From NCBI GenBank assembly GCA_019359745.1, contig JAHHGT010000010.1, positions 53,634 to 117,633 on the forward strand: DNA of 64,000 bases. The letters run 5' to 3'. Source of the stretch: Aphanothece saxicola GSE-SYN-MK-01-06B. GTDB taxonomy: Bacteria > Cyanobacteriota > Cyanobacteriia > PCC-6307 > Cyanobiaceae. This document shows, piece by piece, positions 18,898-28,187 of this stretch. Each line of letters begins with the position of its first letter. The first letter of the stretch is position 1. Below the pieces are notes generated by a model. That model searched no databases and was not told the origin of the DNA. It saw only the letters and a list, made by a program, of their open reading frames with translations. The position numbers were made by a program, and so were the translations under genes.

Positions 18898-20802
18898 GTG
18901 AACCGAGTGCCTAAGGTCTCTATCATTACCGTTACCTATAACGACTGCTGGCAGCTGCACAAAACGATCAAGTCAATATCTTCGCAGACTTGGAGCAATA
19001 TTGAACATGTCGTTATTGACGGCAAATCACATGATCAGACATTTCACTTATGCAACTTCTGGAAGGCAGAAGGATTGCTGGCAGCAGCAGTGTCAGAAAA
19101 AGATGAAGGTATCTACGATGCAATGAACAAGGGAATCACCAAAGCCACTGGTGACATCATTACATTTCTGAACGCTGGGGACATTTACGATAACAACAAG
19201 GTCATTGAGATTATAGTCAATCAATTTCTCAAAAGTCAATATGATGCCTTGATTGGCTGGGGCACTGTAGGAGAGCAAGTATGGGCTACTTGGCTGACCG
19301 ACATACCTGCCGTAAGAATGTCTAGTCTTGGATTCTGCCACCAATCCCTGTTTGTAGAAGCATCAGCAATTCAAGATGAACCCTTCGACAGCCGACGCAT
19401 TAAGACCGACAGCGACACAGCTCAATTCGCAAATTTGATCAAGAAGGGAAAGAGAGTAGGCTTGGTCAAACAAGTCCTTTCACATCGTTCTCCCAATTTG
19501 GGAGTGTCAGCATACTCAACAAAAAGCACCGAATCGGTTACAAACACACTGACTGAGTATTATGGATATAGCCTAGAGGAATCAGTGACGCTCATAAGCT
19601 TTAGGCGGAATTTCCAAGATACCGACAAGATCCTACAACTTCTGAAGAAATCAGATACCGACCCTAGAGGCGAAGAAGGCCGTCGTGATCTGGCGATCAT
19701 GGTACTTGACACGGTTCATATGCGCCAATCGGTAGGCATAGGCCAATGCACGATTAGGCATCTTCTCAAGCAAGCAATAAAGACGCTAATTGAGGTGACT
19801 GGACCTGACATAGCATGCAACATAATAGGCCAACTCACTTCAGCTCAAAAGGCTAAAGCAGAATACGTAGAGACAGCCAGAGCCAAGAAGAATGAGCTAA
19901 GCCAGATGATACAACGCCAAAGAACGCATTACGAACGCAAAGAATTACCAAAAGCAAGGATTCAGCCAAATCAATACCTTTCGTCAATATCTGAAAGGGC
20001 ATTACCTATTGTTTCACTAACTTCGTTTCCAGCCAGGATTCGCAGTGTTGACTGTGTGGTTCGCTCCATTCTTCGGCAGTCAGTTAAGCCAAGACAAATC
20101 TATCTGTATCTAGGCAGTGATGAGTTCCCTTCGATAAGCTATCTCCCTTCTCAGCTTCAGGAGCTTGAGGGAGATAGTTTTTCAATCATATTTGTTAACA
20201 GCACTCACCATAGCTATGATAAGTACATTCATTTACCAAAGCAGGATGGCGATGTCTGCATAATTGACGACGACGTAATATACAAGCCTACAATGCTTGA
20301 GCTTTTGTTAGCATCAAGGCAGAAGCACAAGCATGAAGTCATAGCAAATAGAGCACACCAGATTAGGTTATCAGAGGATGGGAGAAGTGTTGCCCCATAC
20401 AAGACTTGGAAGCAAGAAGTGGTATGCGAAGAGCCAAGCTATGATCTCCTTCCAACGGGAGCTGGAGGTGTTCTCTATCCAGGAAGTGTACTCACATCCG
20501 AAGAAGCGAGAAACAAGGAGTTGCTACTTGCAATAGCTCCATACGCAGACGACATTTGGTTAAAAGTCGTCTCTTTGATTCATGGAAGGCGTGTGGTAAC
20601 CACAAATGCTTGCAGTGAAAAAGGGGGATGGTACATGGAATACACCCCTACCATGAAAGAAGGAGCTCTGCATTCAGTCAACGTAGACCGCGGCCTGAAT
20701 GATATGCAGATTAAACTTAGCCTTGACTATCTTGCCACAAGGGACATACGCTTGCAGTCACTAGTACAAAGCCCATCAATTGCCAATCAAGAGGCAGCAT
20801 GA
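18898..20802 (+). CDS. Two-domain glycosyltransferase
   Basis: A 634-residue protein with two transferase-like domains. The N-terminal GT2 domain begins VSIITVTYNDCWQLHKTIKSI and contains SEKDEGIYDAMNKGITKATGDIITFLNAGD, the signature of WcaE-like GT2 enzymes. From about residue 365 a second domain reads PIVSLTSFPARIRSVDCVVRSIL ... DGDVCIIDDDVIYKPTMLELL, with a DDD metal-site motif. Start is GTG 18898 after a purine-rich stretch (gtgaggc). The last four bases overlap the next gene. Codon use is AT-rich, unlike flanking genes, supporting transfer. Sugars unknown. Confidence 0.8.
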   Translation: MNRVPKVSIITVTYNDCWQLHKTIKSISSQTWSNIEHVVIDGKSHDQTFHLCNFWKAEGLLAAAVSEKDEGIYDAMNKGITKATGDIITFLNAGDIYDNNKVIEIIVNQFLKSQYDALIGWGTVGEQVWATWLTDIPAVRMSSLGFCHQSLFVEASAIQDEPFDSRRIKTDSDTAQFANLIKKGKRVGLVKQVLSHRSPNLGVSAYSTKSTESVTNTLTEYYGYSLEESVTLISFRRNFQDTDKILQLLKKSDTDPRGEEGRRDLAIMVLDTVHMRQSVGIGQCTIRHLLKQAIKTLIEVTGPDIACNIIGQLTSAQKAKAEYVETARAKKNELSQMIQRQRTHYERKELPKARIQPNQYLSSISERALPIVSLTSFPARIRSVDCVVRSILRQSVKPRQIYLYLGSDEFPSISYLPSQLQELEGDSFSIIFVNSTHHSYDKYIHLPKQDGDVCIIDDDVIYKPTMLELLLASRQKHKHEVIANRAHQIRLSEDGRSVAPYKTWKQEVVCEEPSYDLLPTGAGGVLYPGSVLTSEEARNKELLLAIAPYADDIWLKVVSLIHGRRVVTTNACSEKGGWYMEYTPTMKEGALHSVNVDRGLNDMQIKLSLDYLATRDIRLQSLVQSPSIANQEAA

Positions 20803-21488
20803 AGAGCCTTAGTATTGCATCTCCTGACAAAGATGGATCACTATATTCTAGCCTTTGCATGGTTCAATCGGTTTTGAAAGAAAGAAAAGCACTTGAAGTG
20901 AATCTAGAAGAACCTCATGGTTATGAACTACGGATTGTACCCATTGAGTCAACGCCAAACGCAGGAGTCAAATTGATAGGAGAGACCTCAGTCGGTTGGA
21001 TAAAAGGCCTCTGCGCGCTGAAGTGCGGCAACCCACTCCTCCCATCAGTTTTGAGAATAAAAGCTATCCGCTTCTCGCATAAGACGCTGATGTCATTCAG
21101 AAGAGACAAATCACTTGCTGGGTGGGTTGCAAGGAACTTATATATGCATCTGCGACGCAAAGGAGCTATTGATGTGTGGGCAAGAGACCATAGTGAAGCT
21201 GCTCATATGAATCCACGAAATGCCATTCAATTCACATCTAGATATAACTGGTTCCTGAAGGATGCCATTCGTGAAAATGCATGGAGCTCACGGTCTCGAG
21301 ATGCTTTAATCGAATTGTCTTCGGCAATTGAACTGAATCTTTTCACGGCCCAATATGCCCGCCTAGCATGCCTTGAAGTTAGACAAGCACTACTGAGTCC
21401 CGAAGAGCATTTTCTTCAGGAGCTCGAGACAAAGATTCAGATATCTCGGAATCTCGCTACATCTATCATATGGAAGGGATTGAAATGA
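20799..21488 (+). CDS. Unknown protein, 229 aa, in glycosyltransferase operon
   Basis: Starts ATG 20799 overlapping the preceding stop (ATGA) and ends overlapping the next start (ATGA 21485-21488), so it is translationally coupled on both sides. The sequence (MKSLSIASPDKDGSLYSSLC...) is soluble, mixed alpha/beta at the N-terminus and helical at the C-terminus, with no motif I recognise. Tight coupling between two transferases suggests a role in the same glycan pathway. AT-rich codon use as in its neighbours. Confidence 0.75.
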   Translation: MKSLSIASPDKDGSLYSSLCMVQSVLKERKALEVNLEEPHGYELRIVPIESTPNAGVKLIGETSVGWIKGLCALKCGNPLLPSVLRIKAIRFSHKTLMSFRRDKSLAGWVARNLYMHLRRKGAIDVWARDHSEAAHMNPRNAIQFTSRYNWFLKDAIRENAWSSRSRDALIELSSAIELNLFTAQYARLACLEVRQALLSPEEHFLQELETKIQISRNLATSIIWKGLK

Positions 21489-22453
21489 ATACGATTGGCT
21501 TTGATTATCATTGGCAATTTCCTGCCAAGACTGAGAAGGCAGCATTTAAGTCAGTCCTTACCGAACCCAATAGCTTCCTACCAGACTGTACATATTTTGG
21601 CTTTCCCTGGGCCACACTAATTGATGCGTTTCAAGCCAAGAGTATGAATCGCTGGGAGCTCGTAGCTGCTTTGCGCCAACTAAGACAGAAGGTTCCCAAG
21701 CAGAAGAGAATCATAACGACCTGCCAGCACATATACGCAGCTCAGTACATGGAACTATTCGCGGGTACAGGCATAACCGACATCTTTTGGCCACATAAGA
21801 CTACTACTGACTCTGAGCTTGAAGGAATTACTACTCATCCATTTCCCCTTTTTCCTGTCCAAGAATGTCCACATAATCAACTACATAATATGAACAGGAA
21901 GTTTTTAGCCTCATTTATTGGAGCTTACAATCCCAAAGCGTACCTCACGGAGATTAGGCAAGCCATTTTTGACTTGCATGATAAGGAAGAAGATTTTTTA
22001 ATAATCAAGAGAGATACTTGGCATTATGATCGGGCTGTCTACAATGAGCAACTACAAGGAGTGAATGCCTCTCTGTCTCAAGAAGCTGAAGAAGAAAAGA
22101 GAGAATATGAGTATCGCGATTCATTGAATAACTCCTGGTTTTGCTTGTGCCCATCTGGTTCAGGTCCAAATTCAATACGAATATTTGAAGCGCTATCTTA
22201 TGGGTCAATTCCTGTCATTTTAGCAAAAGACTTAGACTTAAGCTACTTTCCCAAAGAGCTGCAAGAGACGGTATTGATTTTTCCAGATACCCGTGAAGGC
22301 CTGCAGACAGCTATTCGTACAATCAGGGAGATTCAGGGCGCCGGCGGACACATTGATCGCTCTGCAATCTGCCAAAAACACTATCCCCAGTTAGCGCCTC
22401 AGAGCTACTCTCGCATTATTGAGAGCTATCTATCTACTGCGAAATCTCCATAG
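21485..22453 (+). CDS. Exostosin-family (GT47-like) glycosyltransferase
   Basis: A 322-residue protein starting MNTIGFDYHWQFPAK. The C-terminal part contains SWFCLCPSGSGPNSIRIFEALSYGSIPVILA, the hallmark of the exostosin/GT47 domain (CP.G.GP.S.R..EA...G.IPVI). The N-terminal part includes RIITTCQHIYAAQYMELFAGTGITDIFW, consistent with recognition of a partner sugar. Soluble, with no membrane anchor. It closes the three-gene operon 18898-22453 and converges on the SGNH gene 62 bases downstream. Confidence 0.82.
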   Translation: MNTIGFDYHWQFPAKTEKAAFKSVLTEPNSFLPDCTYFGFPWATLIDAFQAKSMNRWELVAALRQLRQKVPKQKRIITTCQHIYAAQYMELFAGTGITDIFWPHKTTTDSELEGITTHPFPLFPVQECPHNQLHNMNRKFLASFIGAYNPKAYLTEIRQAIFDLHDKEEDFLIIKRDTWHYDRAVYNEQLQGVNASLSQEAEEEKREYEYRDSLNNSWFCLCPSGSGPNSIRIFEALSYGSIPVILAKDLDLSYFPKELQETVLIFPDTREGLQTAIRTIREIQGAGGHIDRSAICQKHYPQLAPQSYSRIIESYLSTAKSP

Positions 22454-22515
22454 CCGCACTGTTTAGCGCAAATTGCAAGAAAAGCTGAAGTGCTACGAGA
22501 CCATAAAGAAATAGC

Positions 22516-23520
22516 TTAATCACCTGATTGGACAAGGAAGCCTGCAACAAAATCGCGCCTTGAGGCTGTAGACAAGTTCGATGACCTTCGTAGTTGAACA
22601 TCTCTAGTCTTAGGCAATGCAACGATCACAACATCCTCTGCATCTATATCAATTGGCCTAAATCCCACTCTTCGATAGTATGAGTTTTCATCATAGGTAA
22701 TCAGCTCGATTGGGGCCCCGATATTTGGAGTAATTTCAATGAACCCAGTCTCAGGCCCAAAGAGGAAGTATAGCCCACAGAGTTTTGTTTTCTTTTTAAA
22801 GGATACTGGGATTGATTGGCCAGCTAACAATATGATTGTGTCGAGATACTTGCCTCTGCCTTCATAGCGATAGCCATCTTGGCCAGAAGCGACAGTCGAT
22901 AGATTATAAAACTCAAAAGACGGTGTACATTCGTCAATATGCATAGCGTTGTCAAAGTTGGTTGACAACAAGAAGTTTGCCACCAACTCGCCAATGTGAG
23001 TGCAAGTAGAATGGTCTGGATGAATACCATCATCCGCATTAAAGACTCCACTATCGCGAAAGCGAGCCTTAAGGTCTAAGACTGGAAGATTATACTTAGA
23101 GCTGATTTCCCTAATCGCCAAGACAACACTATCTAAGTCGTCTAGATCTTGCCTAAAGAGATTGAGGAAGGCGATTCTCGCCTTACGAATACATGTCAGA
23201 TACTTGACAACTGAGGCAATATACTTAAATGCTTCATCTTGGGTCCGGCCATGCAAGGAGAAATGGCTAGTTGCAATTTCAAGAATAACCAACTCACCAT
23301 GTTTAACATTGGCGGACGCATGGGCAACCATCCCAGCCAATCCATCTAATGTCAATCCGCCATAAGATATGTCGCGTACAGTTCCATTCCAGCCGCGAAG
23401 GGCCAGGCATCTCTCCAATGATTTTCCAAAGGAATTCTGATCACCGTAGCCAGTAATAGAAAATCCGATGATGTGGATATTATCATCTTGTGATTCAGAC
23501 AGATTGCTTGAGATAAACAT
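22516..23520 (-). CDS. SGNH/GDSL-type hydrolase or acyl-ester enzyme
   Basis: A 334-residue protein. The N-terminus IHIIGFSITGYGDQNSFGKSLERCL carries a block-I-like GFSIT with the candidate nucleophile Ser, and NADDGIHPDHSTCTHIGELVANFL carries the DxxH block V (DGIHPD), which together indicate the SGNH fold. The Gly and Asn blocks II and III are less clear. The C-terminal third (from about residue 200) is beta-rich and may bind carbohydrate. In a glycan island such enzymes often add or remove acyl groups on sugars; this is inference. Single-gene unit on the minus strand. Confidence 0.72.
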   Translation of the reverse strand: MFISSNLSESQDDNIHIIGFSITGYGDQNSFGKSLERCLALRGWNGTVRDISYGGLTLDGLAGMVAHASANVKHGELVILEIATSHFSLHGRTQDEAFKYIASVVKYLTCIRKARIAFLNLFRQDLDDLDSVVLAIREISSKYNLPVLDLKARFRDSGVFNADDGIHPDHSTCTHIGELVANFLLSTNFDNAMHIDECTPSFEFYNLSTVASGQDGYRYEGRGKYLDTIILLAGQSIPVSFKKKTKLCGLYFLFGPETGFIEITPNIGAPIELITYDENSYYRRVGFRPIDIDAEDVVIVALPKTRDVQLRRSSNLSTASRRDFVAGFLVQSGD

Positions 23521-25147
23521 AGCCTTAATGAAGGGGTTCCGCTAAATACCTGATCCAGCCTAGCATCTCTATATCTGTAGCTCAGTTTTCGCTCTTGCAT
23601 GAATGTACATACCAATGGAAGCTGGATCAACCTAGGCGAATGTTGCATATCATCGACTGGCGATCTGTCTGACGCCTTGGATGAATTTAGAGTCATCCAC
23701 TATTCTTACTTCCTCAAGCTCGCGCACAATGGCTTTGATTTGCGATTAAACACACACACAGTGATGATGTGAGGCTGTCTGGCAGTTGTGGGGAGTGCCC
23801 AGCATCAAGTATTCAGGTGATATCCGCTCCTAGGAGAGGGCCTCTCAAGAATGAGGACACGCATGACTCATAGCCCTGAGCTCAAGGCCAACCACCAGGC
23901 CACGGAGGCTACACATGCACAATCCAGAAATTCGATAAGCTTCGGATGTACTGGAGGAGCTAAGAAGGAGACTCAGCTACCCTGGTGCTCATAGACTATT
24001 CAAACTAGCTGACTGTTGTCACACACTCATGCCCCATATTGAGCTGATGAACTTACTTCAATCCACCGTGCAGCAGCAGCCATTACCTGTCCGACTGTCC
24101 ATGCTACGCATCAGGGCCAGGAACGAAACTCTCAATCTGAAAGATCTCATTCCGCGAGACGGCAGAAGATCCATTACCTAGCCAGAGACGTCATCCCAGT
24201 CAGCAGCAAGTGGGTGCGACATCTCCATCAGTTCATGGGGTTACGAGCGATCTACAAAGTGTTCGCACCAAGATCATAGGTGAAATATCGGCATACTTTC
24301 TCTATCTGTTGGGCCTCCAGCTCCTCACGGCTCCAGATCAGATCTGGGCGACTAATATCTACTACATACCACTACGCAAGCGACCCCTGCATCTATTAGC
24401 GATTGGGATCCTGTGCTCTAGGTAGATAATTGGCTGGAAGCTCTCCAACAGATTTGACTCGGCGATCCGATTTTTGCCCTTTAGCCGGCACTGCTTAGGG
24501 TCCGTAAGCCCTAGATCGTCCATACCGATCAAGGCTATCAATCCATCTCCTCGCCACGAGTTCAACAACTCGAGGCAGAGAAGATCTAGATCCACTGGCT
24601 GGGGCCTACTCGCTGCTACAAAAAAATAGTGGAGAGGCTGTAGCGCCATCAAATATGAGGAGGCCTACCTGTGTTTCTACAGCGATTGCTGGAATGCAGA
24701 GATCAGTCTGACCCGCTTCTTCTCGAGGTGAGGCCATTTAAGGCCGCTCAGCGCAATGGGAGGTGAAACTCCCCATGCGGTCTACAATTAATCCGAACCC
24801 TGTTTATCTCGCCCAGAGTTCATCATGTCAGGGTCCGATTTTGTCTTATACAAGACATCCATCACATCCTAGGCCTCACAGCTGAGCTGAAGTCTCACGA
24901 CTTGGACTTTGATTTCGTTTACAGATTCATCATTTCAATCAACGAGTCAGCAATTCTCTGCAATCAACATGATTAAAAGTGGGCAATAGTCCACATTATA
25001 ATTAAACTGTCTTGACGGGCCAACGCACTAGATCATCTGAAAGGATCTTGACAATTCGCAGATTCCAGTATAATGACATGAACCATGGTTGTCCAAGTTG
25101 ACATGCAATCTCAACGCTTAAGCGCGATTGCAAGCTTCTTCGCCTAA
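23521..25147. other. Gene-free AT-rich stretch containing an IS relic
   Basis: 1.6 kb with no intact gene. Its central part is the decayed IS3-type transposase listed separately; the flanks (23521-23850 and 24792-25147) show only short unconvincing frames. A possible trace of the upstream IS3 orfA lies near 23860-23900, where MTHSPELKAN resembles the orfA start, but the match is too short to rely on. The promoter of the gene at 25148 must lie in the right-hand part. Confidence 0.6.
24040..24791 (+). mobile_element. Decayed IS3-family transposase (orfB relic)
   Basis: Fragments in shifting frames line up in order with an IS3-family orfB: MNLLQSTV..QPLPV (24050-24100), PVSSKWVRHLHQFMGLRAIYK (24190-24260), LTAPDQIWATNIYYIPLRK (24330-24385, the DDE region start, normally WATDITYIP, with the first catalytic Asp changed to Asn), IIGWKLSNRFDSA (24426-24462), and IKYEEAYLCFYSDCWNAEISLTRFF (24650-24725) ending SAMGGETPHAVYN and TAA 24789-24791. 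Several frameshifts and stops make it non-functional. No terminal inverted repeats were identified. It documents past transposition in the island. Confidence 0.8.
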
Positions 25148-26086
25148 ATGATGCCTTCAATGAACAAAGCTCCAATCATTGTACCGCCGCACAAGTTCTC
25201 AAAGGACAGGCTGAATCAAGATATGATTTTCACTCCTCTTTTCTTTGACATTTTATCCCAGCACAATCCCCATTCGGACATTGTCTTTATTAATCCAAAT
25301 GACTTCGAGATATCCAACCACATTAGATCAGTTCATTCTGTTCCAACTGCTCACTTGGAATCAGCGAGACAGGCTAGTTTTAAGGCCAATTATCTTCACC
25401 TATCAAGCAATGGATATGAGTTTGAGATGGGCTGCATTGAACGCTTTTTTTTAATTGGTGAGCTCATGAGAAAGGAGCATCTAAATGCTGCCTTTGTGGT
25501 CGAAACAGACGTAATGATCTTTTCCGATTTAAATTCTCATTTAGAAACACATCTCGATGCTAGAGAGAACTACCTAATCCAGAACCGCTGTATTGGCACT
25601 GCATATGTTACACTTGATTTTATAGATTCGTATTGCACTAACATTTTGGAGACGTATACAAGTTCTCAGCGGAGGGAGCTGATTTCGCAGTATTACCAAG
25701 ACTACAAAGAAACAAATCTGCTAGGTGGGATATGTGATATGTCTTTTGCTTATTGGATGAATGGTGGGGAGATGGCAATGACCAAGACACCGTCCCATGA
25801 CATATCTGCGCCATTTCGATCTAATAACACACTGCATGAACTTCAAGGTTTTGATAATTTTCTTTCACGTTCGACCTTGGGTGATCTAGATATCGTTATG
25901 AACAAGTCTCAAGTCAATGAATGGCGCATGAAAGAATTGAGATTCATAAATGGCTACCCACATTGCTTGGCATTGGATGGAAAGACTGTCAATTTACTTT
26001 CAGTTCACTTTCAAGGTAGAGCAAAGAATCTTATGGGTATTGCTATTTCAATGTATCATGGAAGATCAACCGCGATTATGCCATAA
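25148..26086 (+). CDS. Putative GT-A-fold transferase, 312 aa
   Basis: An AT-rich gene starting MMPSMNKAPIIVPPHKF. The middle segment RKEHLNAAFVVETDVMIFSDLNSHL resembles the metal-binding DxD region of nucleotide-sugar transferases (here ETDVMIF), and GGICDMSFAYWMNGG resembles an acceptor-site loop. No known family is matched with confidence. Preceded by 1.6 kb without genes and followed by the toxin-antitoxin cluster; it is the last gene of the AT-rich island. Call is tentative. Confidence 0.5.
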   Translation: MMPSMNKAPIIVPPHKFSKDRLNQDMIFTPLFFDILSQHNPHSDIVFINPNDFEISNHIRSVHSVPTAHLESARQASFKANYLHLSSNGYEFEMGCIERFFLIGELMRKEHLNAAFVVETDVMIFSDLNSHLETHLDARENYLIQNRCIGTAYVTLDFIDSYCTNILETYTSSQRRELISQYYQDYKETNLLGGICDMSFAYWMNGGEMAMTKTPSHDISAPFRSNNTLHELQGFDNFLSRSTLGDLDIVMNKSQVNEWRMKELRFINGYPHCLALDGKTVNLLSVHFQGRAKNLMGIAISMYHGRSTAIMP

Positions 26087-26232
26087 TACTTTCAGCACAT
26101 TAATTGCGCCGATTGTTTAGAGCACATCAACAAATGCTATTGTTCAGCGATTTAACTCAAGAGTATCAAGAGATTTTAAAGAATTTGAAGATACGCCTAG
26201 TGATAATCTAGTAGGTTGATTTTTCTTTATTG

Positions 26233-26282
26233 CTTGAAGGTAGCGGCACCCGTTCCACTGCGTAGCTATCGAAGGCGCACAC
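26233..26282 (-). pseudogene. 5' stub of a decayed mazF gene
   Basis: Sixteen codons (V-C-A-F-D-S-Y-A-V-E-R-V-P-L-P-S) aligning with the start of the intact mazF at 28532 (M-S-T-F-D-R-Y-S-V-V-R-V-P-F-P-F). The stop/start overlap ATGA of the intact pair has become GTGT, so the antitoxin frame reads through. The rest of the toxin gene is gone. Confidence 0.75.
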
Positions 26283-26443
26283 AGATCGCTAAACGCCTCA
26301 TCGTCATCTTCCTGGCTGCTCCACTCACTCAGGCTGATCTCCAGCTCTTGGAGATAGGCCAGATCAAAGGGCGCCACTGCCCGCACCCGCACCTCCTTCG
26401 GCACCGTGACCTGCCCCTTAGCGGTGAGTGTGGCGTCATCCAT
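26282..26443 (-). pseudogene. Decayed AbrB-type antitoxin gene
   Basis: Codes MDDATLTAKGQVTVPKEV then RVRAVAPFDLAYLQ and ends AFSDL, matching the intact antitoxin at 28529-28753 except for loss of 21 codons covering most of the AbrB hairpin (REALGLRQGDQLSWELEDGSV). In the intact gene the missing stretch is flanked by a short GGTGCG-type direct repeat, pointing to slippage deletion. The frame runs on past the old stop. Upstream sequence also resembles that of the intact copy. Confidence 0.8.
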
Positions 26444-26694
26444 CGGCGACAAACCCGTCAATGGTGTCACTTTAGGTTTGGAGCCTCCTTGTTTTTATGC
26501 CTCCTTACGGGCCTACTTCAGGGGCCAGGCCCCACCCTCTGCCGCGAAAGGACGCATCCCCCGGGCGCTTGGCCTCAATCACTCTCTTACCGGTGCAAAA
26601 CATGCTCCTCGACCGACAGGCGGGACCACACCCACCGGGAATCGCTCCACACTTCTATAGCGAAGCAAGATCCAGCCGCCATTAGGATGTCCTG

Positions 26695-26979
26695 CTAGTC
26701 GTGGGTGAGTACGAGCGCGTCACAGCTGAGCGGCAACAGCTCCAGTGGCCAGTTCAGAAGACGCCGGTGCTGGGGGCCGCTGGCAACGGCATCGATCAGC
26801 AGCAGATCCAGATCGCTACCCACTCCAGCAGTGCCCCTCCCATAACTGCCGAACACCGCCACCCGCTTGAGCGAAGGGGTCTGCTCACCCTGCTGCTCAG
26901 CCCAGGTTTTTACCTGGCGCATCACCTGGTCGGGCTCTGGCCATCGCAGCACGGATGGCGTCAACGAGCGCACGGGCAT
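26695..26979 (-). CDS. MNT nucleotidyltransferase of a HEPN/MNT pair
   Basis: A 94-residue minimal nucleotidyltransferase with the full signature VAVFGSYGRGTAGVGSDLDLLLI (GS, then DLD) and a C-terminal third acidic position in SCDALVLTHD. The start at MPVRSLTPSVLRWPEP is chosen because an RWPxxxxV element before the catalytic loop is usual in this group; this makes an 83-base overlap with the HEPN gene upstream. In HEPN/MNT systems the MNT protein can AMPylate and silence the HEPN ribonuclease. Whether this pair is a toxin-antitoxin system is inferred from family. Confidence 0.8.
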   Translation of the reverse strand: MPVRSLTPSVLRWPEPDQVMRQVKTWAEQQGEQTPSLKRVAVFGSYGRGTAGVGSDLDLLLIDAVASGPQHRRLLNWPLELLPLSCDALVLTHD

Positions 26980-27340
26980 GGTGGAGAGCGTCGTCGCTTT
27001 GCAGACGGCCGAAGTGGTCGGTAGGGGCTCCATCCGGAAAACTGTCCGGGCAACGGGTGGGGATGTAGAGGGCATCAAGGATGCGCAGCCGATCCTCCAG
27101 ATCCGTCACCGCCTGGCCAAGCTCTGCGGCAGTGGAGGGGGGGAGATCGCGAAAGGATCGGCCCAGCCCATGGCCCCAGACCTGCTGTCCGAGGCTGAGG
27201 TGAAGCGCCTTCAGAGCCTTCTCCACCGCCTGATGGCAGGCGAAGCAGGCCCATTCGTGATGACCCGCGCTCTCACTGACCAAGGCCTGGTCCAGATCGG
27301 CGGACGCCTGGTGCAGCCAGTCAGCGGATCGGTTCATCAC
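26897..27340 (-). CDS. HEPN-domain protein, partner of MNT
   Basis: A 147-residue HEPN protein: NRSADWLHQASADLDQALVSESAGHHEWACFACHQAVEKALKALHLSLG is the four-helix core start, and ILDALYIPTRCPDSFPDG matches the family YxPTRYPD segment (Cys for Tyr). The strict RX4-6H ribonuclease motif is not obvious, so it may be the substrate-binding HEPN subtype rather than an active RNase. It lies immediately upstream of and overlaps the MNT gene. ATG start at 27340. Confidence 0.83.
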   Translation of the reverse strand: MMNRSADWLHQASADLDQALVSESAGHHEWACFACHQAVEKALKALHLSLGQQVWGHGLGRSFRDLPPSTAAELGQAVTDLEDRLRILDALYIPTRCPDSFPDGAPTDHFGRLQSDDALHHARALVDAIRAAMARARPGDAPGKNLG

Positions 27341-27370
27341 GCCATTGTGAAGGGTGCACAGCGGATCGGC

Positions 27371-27781
27371 TCAGGACACCACCACCAACCGCAGCCCCGG
27401 CGCCTGCCGAAACGACGCATCGCCGGTGATCATCACCGCTTCATCACCCAGCTGCAGGCAACAGGCGGCCTGCAGCGCATCCGGCGTGCGCAGGCTGTGT
27501 TGCCCGCGCAGATCGGTGGCCAGCTCCACCACGGCCGCCGTGAGCTCGACCCAGATCAGATCCGTACGGCAGAAAAAGGCATCAAAGATGGCCAGGGTGG
27601 CTGGATCACGGCGACGCAGTGGGCCGACACGACATTCCAACCAGCTCAGGCGGCTGACGGCCGTTCCCATGCCTGGGTCGCTGGCGACCAGCTCGGCCAG
27701 CGCCTGCTTGACGCCATGAACCCACGGCTCGCGGCCCTCCAGCACGTAGATCAGGGCACTGGCATCAAAAAAGGCGATCAC
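27371..27781 (-). CDS. vapC: VapC-type PIN ribonuclease toxin
   Basis: A 136-residue PIN-domain protein with the expected acidic residues: Asp in FFDASALIYVLEG, Glu in SRLSWLECRVGPL, Asp in LRTPDALQAACCLQLG and Asp in MITGDASFRQ. PIN toxins cleave RNA with Mg2+. The GTG start overlaps the antitoxin stop in a GTGA junction, and the sequence before it is antitoxin shadow. It appears intact. The gene ends 30 bases before the HEPN gene, so the modules are packed head to tail. Confidence 0.9.
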   Translation of the reverse strand: MIAFFDASALIYVLEGREPWVHGVKQALAELVASDPGMGTAVSRLSWLECRVGPLRRRDPATLAIFDAFFCRTDLIWVELTAAVVELATDLRGQHSLRTPDALQAACCLQLGDEAVMITGDASFRQAPGLRLVVVS

Positions 27782-28065
27782 CAGTCGCGTTCCTCCTCCA
27801 GCGCCGCATCGATCTCTTCCTTGGTACGGCCTTCCGCGGCCGTGGGGCAGCTGATCAACCACTCCAACGCCGAAACCTCAGGCGGCGGGGCCAGGGCCGC
27901 TCGCTGACACAGCAGCTGGTACTGGCGTTCGCTGAGTACAACGGCAGCCGTGCGGTTGCGTTTCATCAGCTGCACCGGCCCACGCCGCAGAGCCTCTTCG
28001 ATGGCGGCGATCCCGCGCCGCTTGAGCTCACTGGAACTGAGCCGGCTGCCGTCCACCCGATCCAC
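27778..28065 (-). CDS. Phd/YefM-type antitoxin
   Basis: A 95-residue antitoxin beginning MDRVDGSRLSSSELKRRGIAAIEEALRRGPVQLMKRNRTAAVVLSERQYQLL, the Phd/YefM dimerisation and DNA-binding domain (pattern: selkrrg...ieeal..gpv.i.knnr..aVvls...y). The C-terminal acidic segment TKEEIDAALEEERDW is the usual toxin-wrapping tail. Coupled by 4 bases to vapC. Likely autoregulates its own promoter. Confidence 0.88.
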   Translation of the reverse strand: MDRVDGSRLSSSELKRRGIAAIEEALRRGPVQLMKRNRTAAVVLSERQYQLLCQRAALAPPPEVSALEWLISCPTAAEGRTKEEIDAALEEERDW

Positions 28066-28187
28066 CTCTCGCCATGGCCATCGCTTGAACCACAGCCTAG
28101 CCGGGATTCAGTACTGAAAACGGTGCTGAAGCCTGCGTGGCTGGATCCATCCGCCAAAGCACCACGACCATGAGGCCTTGGCAGCGT

